64,000 bases of DNA from UBA11574 sp963752565. Lineage in GTDB: Bacteria > Desulfobacterota > Desulfobacteria > Desulfobacterales > UBA11574. The position numbers and the translations under genes were made by a program. The notes beneath the pieces are model-generated. The model worked only from the letters and a program-made list of their open reading frames with translations, ran no database searches and had not been told where the DNA came from. Positions 63,085 to 64,000 of the stretch are shown piece by piece. Each line of letters starts with the position of its first letter. The stretch's first letter is position 1. The stretch spans positions 365,441 to 429,440 of the forward strand of contig CAVVZC010000006.1 of assembly GCA_963752565.1 (NCBI GenBank), in the 5' to 3' direction.

Positions 63085-64000
63085 TTACATCATTCCACCC
63101 ATTCCGCCGCCCATTCCTTGAGCTCCCGGATGCATCTCCTTTTTTTCTTCGGGTTTTTCTGCAACCATGGCTTCGGTGGTCAGCATTAATGAAGCCACAC
63201 TTGCCGCATTTTGCAATGCGAACCGGACCACTTTGGTCGGATCCATTATACCGGCTTTCATCAGATCTTCATAGGTGTCCGTTTCTGCATTGTAACCAAA
63301 AGCTCCCTCGCCGTTTTTGACTTTATCGATGACGATAGAACCTTCAAAACCGGCATTGTTGGCAATCTGACGAAGTGGTTCCTCCATGGCGCGCATGACG
63401 ACTTTCACCCCCAGCTTTTGATCGGCTTTGATTTTCATTTTCTCCAGTGCGGCCAAACAGCGAACCAGCGCCACACCTCCGCCCGGCACGATCCCTTCCT
63501 CTACAGCCGCGCGGGTAGCATTGAGGGCATTTTCGACCCGGGCTTTTTTCTCCTTCATTTCTGTCTCTGTGGCTGCGCCCACGTTGATCACCGCCACCCC
63601 GCCGATCAGTTTGGCCAATCGTTCCTGAAGTTTTTCACGATCGTAGTCGGAGGTGGTTTCTTCGATTTGGGCTCGAATCTGCTTCACCCGGCCCTCGATG
63701 GCCGAGCGTGAACCAGCGCCGTCGACGATGGTGGTGTTGTCTTTATCGATGTTGATCCGTTTGGCCTTGCCGAGGTCTGAAACCGTTACATTTTCCAATT
63801 TGATCCCTAAATCCTCGGAGACCACCTGACCGCCGACTAAAACGGCAACGTCTTCCAGCATGGCTTTTCGTCTGTCGCCGAAACCCGGCGCCTTAACCGC
63901 AGCGACCTGCAGGGTGCCTCTCAATTTATTGACCACCAAGGTGGCCAATGCTTCACCTTCAAGATCTTCGGCAATGATCAATAAAGGTCGGCCCATTTTG
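63085..64000 (-). CDS. groEL: chaperonin GroEL, C-terminal part (cut by window edge)
   Basis: 305 codons are visible, running from the apical-domain part (RPLLIIAEDLEGEALATLVV) to the Gly/Met-rich tail ending GAQGMGGGMGGMM. The 5' part, including the start and any groES, lies outside. The motifs APGFGDRRKAMLEDVA and GIVPGGGVALVR are standard. ATP-driven folding of cytosolic proteins. Confidence 0.97.
   Translation of the reverse strand, partial: KMGRPLLIIAEDLEGEALATLVVNKLRGTLQVAAVKAPGFGDRRKAMLEDVAVLVGGQVVSEDLGIKLENVTVSDLGKAKRINIDKDNTTIVDGAGSRSAIEGRVKQIRAQIEETTSDYDREKLQERLAKLIGGVAVINVGAATETEMKEKKARVENALNATRAAVEEGIVPGGGVALVRCLAALEKMKIKADQKLGVKVVMRAMEEPLRQIANNAGFEGSIVIDKVKNGEGAFGYNAETDTYEDLMKAGIMDPTKVVRFALQNAASVASLMLTTEAMVAEKPEEKKEMHPGAQGMGGGMGGMM

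Noticed and set aside
1..64000. CRISPR array or cas genes
   Set aside because: No regularly spaced direct repeats and no Cas-like proteins were seen; the repeats present are inverted or dispersed singles.

Overview
The window looks like a chromosomal segment of a strictly anaerobic Desulfobacterota (Desulfobacterales-type) sulfate reducer. This is inferred from family content: a heterodisulfide-reductase/methylene-THF-reductase operon of the Wood-Ljungdahl pathway, an ORP-like NifX/Mrp/MinD cluster, sigma-54 enhancer-binding regulators, two CoA-disulfide-reductase-like flavoproteins, and many small lineage-type hypothetical proteins. AT-rich intergenic DNA is full of inverted and dispersed repeats.

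Region 1 (1-10.7 kb, minus strand) is a sigma-54-driven operon. In transcription order it encodes a TusA-like protein, an HdrC-HdrB fusion, a MetF paralog, a large tandem HdrA, MvhD, MetV and MetF. A CheY-like receiver, two ACT-like proteins and a PAS histidine kinase (cut by the window edge) follow. The HdrC-HdrB gene is interrupted by an in-frame TGA followed by a perfect hairpin with a G-rich loop, so I read it as a selenocysteine codon with a bacterial SECIS; this is the most striking observation here. MetF carries a one-base frameshift in a homopolymer. A divergent PAS-AAA-Fis regulator (10744-12126) probably activates the operon. Together these genes would form a flavin-based electron-bifurcating methylene-THF reductase.

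Region 2 (12-18 kb) holds a HAD protein, a radical SAM protein, an IscU-like scaffold, a permease split over two genes, a degenerate receiver and an MFS exporter. An S23-type pseudogene and a MITE-like repeat lie between them.

Region 3 (18-30 kb, plus strand) is an expanded ORP/NifX metal-cluster locus: a sigma-54 regulator, a -24/-12 promoter, several NifX-like proteins, DUF5320-like glycine-rich proteins, a Mrp-NifX fusion, two IscU-like scaffolds, two MinD-type ATPases with inserted ferredoxin domains, a CoA-disulfide-reductase-like protein and CobO. A shared palindrome (TTATGAG-N6-CTCATAA type) sits at three positions in and beside this locus.

Region 4 (30-45 kb) is mostly housekeeping: a broken metallo-beta-lactamase gene, Smr, PlsY, CoADR-rhodanese, an IspH-UbiA fusion, YacP/NYN, ParB, ParA, a BepA-like M48-TPR protease, EF-G, a GerMN protein and CspA.

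Region 5 (45-64 kb) is more accessory. It contains a hydantoinase A/B fusion with a frameshift, a truncated creatininase, PilZ and RHH proteins, an integrase remnant beside tRNA-Ala(GGC), PpiD, an Fe-S aldo/keto reductase, a sulfotransferase, DksA-like, a RelA/SpoT-domain synthetase, a SWIB-domain protein, small hypotheticals and the 3' part of groEL. Three genes are broken by single-base indels (two in or beside homopolymers), so assembly errors should be considered before calling them pseudogenes.
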